Part shown: piece after piece, positions 60,009 through 64,000 of the stretch | Numbering within the stretch: position 1 is the stretch's first letter | How the letters are laid out: the number at the start of each line of letters is the position of its first letter | Assembly: GCA_910580105.1 (NCBI GenBank) | Contig: CAJTWN010000001.1 | Span: 496,001 to 560,000 of the forward strand | Length of the DNA stretch: 64,000 nucleotides | Origin: an uncultured Clostridia bacterium | GTDB lineage: Bacteria > Bacillota > Clostridia > Monoglobales > Monoglobaceae | Reading direction: 5' to 3' | Notes under the pieces: generated by a model | Databases searched by the model: none | The model's input: only the letters and a program-made list of their open reading frames with translations | Told to the model about the DNA's origin: nothing | Program-made: the position numbers and the translations under genes

Positions 60009-60790
60009 ACAAAAAATGTCTGCTCTTATTCATCCTCAGCGCACTCTGCCTGATAACGGCAGGCTGTCAGAAGGACAGCCATATCCCTCCTTCAGCATCG
60101 TCCGCCACGGCATTTCCCGAAAAAGAAGCGGCAGAAAACACCTTGCAGGACGATGCTGAAAAAAGCAGCGGAAATGCAGGCGGCGCAAGGGATACAGAAT
60201 CTTTAGATTCCGCTTCTGAACCGCATACCGGACGGCAGTCCGGACCGCAAACCGGACCGCAAACCGAACCACAGTCCGGACCGCAAGACGGACCGCTGTC
60301 CTCTGCCCATCAGGGCGAAGCCGCCGGCGGCAATACACAGCCGGCTTCTGATGAAGGCATACCACCAGCGGAAAACCCGGAATATACAGAAGAAGAACCG
60401 GAATTACGGTGTACAATGACCATTGACTGTTCCGCCGTCTTTGACCACCTCGACAAATTTGACCCGGACAAGCTGGATCTCCTGCCGGCAGACGGGATTC
60501 TCTATCAAGCGGAAAACCTCCCCTTTTCCGAAGGGGAGACGGTATTCGACCTGCTGAAACGGGTGACGGCCGCAAACAAGATCCATATGGAGTTCAGTTC
60601 TTCACCCGTCTATCACACAGCCTATGTCGAAGGCATCAACAACATCTATGAATTTGACTGCGGAGAACTTTCGGGCTGGGAATACCGGGTCAACGGCTCC
60701 AATCCCGGCTATGGCTGCAGTCAGTATACGCTGAAAAACGGAGATGCCGTGGAATGGGTCTATACCTGCGACCTGGGCCGCGGCCGCTGA
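60005..60790 (+). CDS. DUF4430-domain lipoprotein, transcobalamin C-domain-like
   Basis: The lipobox LITAGC puts the lipidated cysteine at residue 21. A long low-complexity linker follows (residues about 30-130, including GPQTGPQTEPQSGPQDGP), then a DUF4430 domain: EGETVFDLLKRVTAANKI, ELSGWEYRVNGSNPGYGCSQ, LKNGDAVEWVYT. This domain corresponds to the beta domain of transcobalamin. It would hang from the membrane next to the ECF transporter and may form a clamp with the barrel protein. Confidence 0.8.
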   Translation: MNKKCLLLFILSALCLITAGCQKDSHIPPSASSATAFPEKEAAENTLQDDAEKSSGNAGGARDTESLDSASEPHTGRQSGPQTGPQTEPQSGPQDGPLSSAHQGEAAGGNTQPASDEGIPPAENPEYTEEEPELRCTMTIDCSAVFDHLDKFDPDKLDLLPADGILYQAENLPFSEGETVFDLLKRVTAANKIHMEFSSSPVYHTAYVEGINNIYEFDCGELSGWEYRVNGSNPGYGCSQYTLKNGDAVEWVYTCDLGRGR

Positions 60791-60824
60791 TTGACTTCCA
60801 ATTCTCAGGAAAGGAGCCCACTCC

Positions 60825-61706
60825 ATGACAGACCATTTTGCAAAATTCCACCCGATCACCTGTTTTTGTTATTTCGCGGTCATTCTCGGCTTTTCTATGG
60901 TTTATCTTCATCCGGTCTTCCTCCTGCTCTCCGGGGCAGGGGGCTTTCTCTATGCCTTAATACAGCGGGGCAAAACCGCCCTGCGGTTTACCCTTGGGGG
61001 GCTTCTGCCCCTTCTGGTCTTTTCTGTTGTCATCAATGCCGCCTTCAACCACAAAGGAGCAACCATTTTGACCTACCTGCCGGGCGGCAATCCCCTCACC
61101 GCCGAATCCATCTGGTTCGGCCTCTGTGCCGCCGCCATGTTTGTCACGGTCATCGGCTGGTGTACCTGTCTGACCCCGGCGCTGGACACGGATAAGCTTA
61201 TCTGTCTTTTCGGGCGGCTTCTCCCCTCCCTGTCCCTGCTCCTTTCCATGATCCTTGGCTTTCTGCCCCGGTGCCGGCGGCAGTTTTCGGCAATCTATAC
61301 TGCACAAAAACAGCTGCTCCCCGGCACAAACAGCCGCCGGCAGAAACTGCGGCTTGGACTGCAAAGTCTTTCCATCCTGCTGACCTATGTGCTGGAAACA
61401 TCCATCGACACCGCCGACAGTATGCACGCACGCGGCTTTGGCATGCGGCGGCGGACGGCATATTCCACCTTCCGCTTCCGCCCGGCAGATATTGCCCTCC
61501 TGACCGGCATCCTGCCGGCAGCGGCCTTTTTGATTTACAGCCACGCCGTCTGGGGGGATTTTGTCACCTTCTTCCCGCTCTTCCGGCTGAGACAAACCCC
61601 CGCCTTTTTGTTTACCGCCGCAGTTTACGGCATGCTCTGCTTTCTGCCTGCGGCCATTAATTTCTTGGAGGAAACCAAATGGAACAGATTGAAATCCAAC
61701 ATTTGA
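60825..61706 (+). CDS. ECF transporter transmembrane T component (CbiQ-like)
   Basis: The 293-residue membrane protein has six or so helices and the coupling motif with A-R-G (DTADSMHARGFGMRRRTAY) that engages the ATPases in EcfT/CbiQ proteins. AAAGGAG precedes the ATG. Its end overlaps the ATPase gene by 28 nt. It forms the scaffold of an energy-coupling-factor vitamin importer. Confidence 0.88.
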   Translation: MTDHFAKFHPITCFCYFAVILGFSMVYLHPVFLLLSGAGGFLYALIQRGKTALRFTLGGLLPLLVFSVVINAAFNHKGATILTYLPGGNPLTAESIWFGLCAAAMFVTVIGWCTCLTPALDTDKLICLFGRLLPSLSLLLSMILGFLPRCRRQFSAIYTAQKQLLPGTNSRRQKLRLGLQSLSILLTYVLETSIDTADSMHARGFGMRRRTAYSTFRFRPADIALLTGILPAAAFLIYSHAVWGDFVTFFPLFRLRQTPAFLFTAAVYGMLCFLPAAINFLEETKWNRLKSNI

Positions 61707-64000
61707 CCTTTACCTATCCCGGTGCAGATACGCCGGCGCTGAACGATGTCTCTCTTTCCCTCGCGCCCGGCTCTTTTTCTGTGCTCTGCGGACGTTCCGG
61801 CAGCGGAAAATCCACCCTGCTCCGGCAGCTGAAACCTGCCCTTGCACCCAATGGCAAAAGGGCGGGCATGATTCTTTATAACGGGACGCCGCTCTCTGCC
61901 TTGGACGGGGAAACCGCCGCAAAGGAAATCGGTTTTCTTCTCCAGAATCCGGACCGGCAGATGGTCACTGACAAGGTATGGCACGAACTCGCCTTCGGCC
62001 TTGAAAACCTCGGCCTGTCCCAGCAGGAAATCCACCTTCGGGTGGGGGAAACCGCCGCCTATTTCGGCATGGAATCCTGGTTCTACCGGGAGACCAGCCA
62101 ACTTTCCGGCGGACAGAAGCAGCTCCTTGCCCTGGCCAGCGCCATGGCGCTGCGCCCCAAAATTCTCCTCCTCGACGAACCAACCGCCCAGCTGGACCCC
62201 ATTCATACCGAAAACTTTTGGGCCGCTCTGAAAAAGATTAATCAAAACCTGGGCGTTACCATCCTCCTCTCAGAACACCGTCTGGAACAAGTCCTTCCCC
62301 TCTGTGACCGGCTCGTCGTCATGGAAGAAGGAAAAATTTCTTTCAGCGATTGGCCGCAGAAAACTGTCAAAACCCTGATAGAAACCGGACACCCTATGTC
62401 CCTTGCGGCGCCGGACGCCGCCCGGATCTGTGCCGGGCTTACCATGGGGAATTCCCTGCCTTCAGAAGCGCAGGAACCGCTTTATAGTGATGGCAAACTT
62501 CCTCTTAGCATCAAGGAGGGGAGGACCTTTCTTTCAGATTATACTGCCGTCCATCCGCCGAAAGAAGGGGTACCGGCGGCACAGCCGGCGGCTTCTGCTC
62601 CCGTTGTCCTCTCTGCCAAAAATCTATGGTTCCGCTATGAAAAAGAGGGCCGGGATATTTTGCACGGTCTTTCTCTCTCTGTAGAAAAAGGCAGTCTGTT
62701 CGCCGTCATGGGCGGAACCGGCAGCGGCAAATCCACCCTGCTTTCCCTGCTCTCCGGCAATCAAAAGCCCCTCAGCGGAAAAATCTCGGCACAGGGCAGG
62801 GTTCTCCGCCTGCCCCAGGATCCTGCCTGCCTGTTTCTCAAAGACACGGTGGAAAAGGATCTGCTTTCGGTGACAGCAGACAGAAAACAGGTAAAAGAAA
62901 CCGCCGGATTGTGCGGAATTTCTCATCTGCTAAGCCGGCATCCCTTCGACCTTTCGGGCGGCGAACTGCAGCGGGCCGCCCTGGCAAAGCTTCTGCTCTG
63001 CCGGCCGGACATCCTGCTTCTGGATGAACCCACAAAGGGGATGGACGCCTTTTTCAAGACCGAACTTGCAGGTATTTTCACACAGCTGCGTTCCTGCGGC
63101 ATGACCATCCTCATGGTCTCTCATGACGTAAATTTCTGTGCAGAACACGCCTCCGGCTGCGCCTTTCTGTTTGGCGGCGAACTCACCGCCTTTGCCGATA
63201 CCCGAAGTTTTTTTGCCGGGAACAACTATTACACAACCGATGCCCGCCGGATTTCATCCGGCATCCTTCCTCGGTGTATTACCGCCAAAGAAGTTCTGGC
63301 CTGTTTTCAAAAAGAAATACCCGGTCCCCTGCATCCAAATTCACCGGAAAACTCTGCCTCCCACAATGGGGAAACACTTTCCCCGGCAGAAAAAGCCGGT
63401 TCGGAAAAAACAGCCACTTGGCAGGATCCAACGCAAAATTCCGCCTCCCACAATGGGGAAGCACTCTCCCCGGCAGAAAAAGCCAGAACGAAAAAAACAG
63501 CCACTTGGCAGGATATAACGCAAAACTCCGCCTCCACCAATGGGGAAACACTCCCCCCGGCAGAAAAAGCCGGTAATATCGCCCCCCCTCCCCAACAGGA
63601 TGCAAATGCTCCTCCGTTCCCGGAACGAAAACACAGCAAAAACTTCTATACCCTGCTCAGCTGCCTTTTCCTGCTGGTCAGCGTTCCGCTTATCCTCTGG
63701 ACCGGCATCCGGTATTTTGACGACCGGCGGTATTACTTCATCAGCCTGTGTATCCTCGGCTGTGCGCTGGCGGCCTCTGCCATTGACTTCGAGGGCAGGC
63801 GGCCCAGGGCAAGGGAACTTGTCCTGATTGCCGTCATGACCGGAACCGCTGTTTTGTCACGGTCGGCCCTTTATATGGTTCCGCAGTTCAAGCCCATGAC
63901 CGCCATGGTCATCATTGCCGGCATCTCAATGGGCAGCCGCTATGGATTTGCCACCGGCGCACTGGCCGCCTTTATCTCGAACTTTTTCTTCGGACAGGGG
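61679..64000 (+). CDS. ECF transporter fusion protein: two ATPase domains plus S component (incomplete at window end)
   Basis: The frame is open from the ATG at 61679 (GGAGG upstream) to the last base, 774 codons without a stop. The first ATPase has Walker A GRSGSGKST (38-46), LSGGQKQ near 142 and LLLDEPTAQLD near 163. The second has GGTGSGKST near 346, LSGGELQ near 425 and LLLDEPTKGMD near 446. A hydrophilic linker with 29-residue repeats (555-640) leads into membrane helices (from about 657) ending FKPMTAMVIIAGISMGSRYG and AFISNFFFGQG, typical of vitamin S components of the cobalamin (CbrT-like) kind. Having A, A' and S in one chain is unusual. Confidence 0.85.
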   Translation, partial: MEQIEIQHLTFTYPGADTPALNDVSLSLAPGSFSVLCGRSGSGKSTLLRQLKPALAPNGKRAGMILYNGTPLSALDGETAAKEIGFLLQNPDRQMVTDKVWHELAFGLENLGLSQQEIHLRVGETAAYFGMESWFYRETSQLSGGQKQLLALASAMALRPKILLLDEPTAQLDPIHTENFWAALKKINQNLGVTILLSEHRLEQVLPLCDRLVVMEEGKISFSDWPQKTVKTLIETGHPMSLAAPDAARICAGLTMGNSLPSEAQEPLYSDGKLPLSIKEGRTFLSDYTAVHPPKEGVPAAQPAASAPVVLSAKNLWFRYEKEGRDILHGLSLSVEKGSLFAVMGGTGSGKSTLLSLLSGNQKPLSGKISAQGRVLRLPQDPACLFLKDTVEKDLLSVTADRKQVKETAGLCGISHLLSRHPFDLSGGELQRAALAKLLLCRPDILLLDEPTKGMDAFFKTELAGIFTQLRSCGMTILMVSHDVNFCAEHASGCAFLFGGELTAFADTRSFFAGNNYYTTDARRISSGILPRCITAKEVLACFQKEIPGPLHPNSPENSASHNGETLSPAEKAGSEKTATWQDPTQNSASHNGEALSPAEKARTKKTATWQDITQNSASTNGETLPPAEKAGNIAPPPQQDANAPPFPERKHSKNFYTLLSCLFLLVSVPLILWTGIRYFDDRRYYFISLCILGCALAASAIDFEGRRPRARELVLIAVMTGTAVLSRSALYMVPQFKPMTAMVIIAGISMGSRYGFATGALAAFISNFFFGQG
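63347..63580 (+). repeat. 87-nt in-frame tandem repeat in the ECF fusion linker
   Basis: Units begin at 63350, 63437 and 63524, exactly 87 nt apart, each encoding a version of NSASHNGETLSPAEKAGSEK followed by TATWQD. Being a multiple of three, the expansion keeps the frame. The third unit is partial. The repeat spaces the second ATPase from the S component. Confidence 0.88.

Noticed and set aside
1..64000. tRNA or rRNA genes
   Set aside because: I looked for GTTCGAATCC-type T-arms and CCA-proximal stems and found none convincing; a tRNA scan would settle this.

Overview
The window reads as one contiguous chromosomal segment of an endospore-forming, Gram-positive member of the Clostridia (Bacillota). 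The evidence is a complete spoIIIA operon (AA to AH), yabP-yabQ-divIC, a SpoIID-type protein, a 29-residue SpoVM, whiA, mecA, and Firmicutes-type gene orders (hprK/murB/rapZ/yvcK/whiA; spoVM/rpmB/asp23/fakA/recG; spoIIIA/asp23/nusB/xseAB/ispA). Strong AGGAGG-like ribosome sites, frequent TTG and GTG starts and class-A promoters fit this. I cannot name a genus. Most of the window is core genome; the accessory parts are a small restriction-modification cassette, several intergenic repeat families and a vitamin-uptake locus at the right edge.

Layout. 1-6.8 kb, minus strand: hprK, a PHP phosphoesterase, murB, rapZ, yvcK, whiA, a stand-alone ComEC-type hydrolase and the start of holA. 7.0-11.9 kb: rpmB (plus strand) against spoVM, a small membrane protein, recG, fakA and asp23 (all minus). 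12-20.9 kb, minus: a YhaN/YhaO-like repair pair, yebC, an SPFH/NfeD pair, an S1 protein, divIC, yabQ, yabP, mecA. 21.0-24.0 kb, plus: a 6S RNA gene, rsmD, coaD, a coiled-coil gene, a repeat-rich gap and yqeY. 24.1-26.3 kb, minus: an AT-rich cassette with a C-protein, a NotI-like endonuclease and a DNA methyltransferase. 26.6-30.3 kb, minus: spoIID-like, queA, tgt. 30.4-33.9 kb, plus: asd, dapA, dapB and a free-standing ACT protein (lysine/diaminopimelate pathway). 34.4-38.2 kb, minus: TPM and LemA proteins, an unknown membrane protein, a MATE transporter. 38.6-50.8 kb, minus: thrS, yuiD-like, ispA, xseB, xseA, nusB, asp23, spoIIIAH to spoIIIAA. 51-58.7 kb, minus: mscL, an acetyltransferase, a methyltransferase, pcrA, a 1.5-kb non-coding repeat block, mnmA, rnhA. 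58.8-64.0 kb, plus: a secreted alpha-barrel protein, a DUF4430 lipoprotein, an ECF T component, and a fused ATPase-ATPase-S-component protein cut by the window end.

The most interesting parts are (i) the right-edge ECF locus, where a transcobalamin-like architecture is split over two exported proteins and both ATPases plus the S component are one polypeptide; (ii) the NotI-like R-M cassette with its C-box; (iii) a ~220-nt element present twice, in opposite orientations, whose differences include compensatory changes in hairpin stems; and (iv) palindromic repeat families shared between 45.1-45.6 kb and 55.7-57.2 kb. All functional calls rest on reading the sequence and remembered family motifs; no database search was run.
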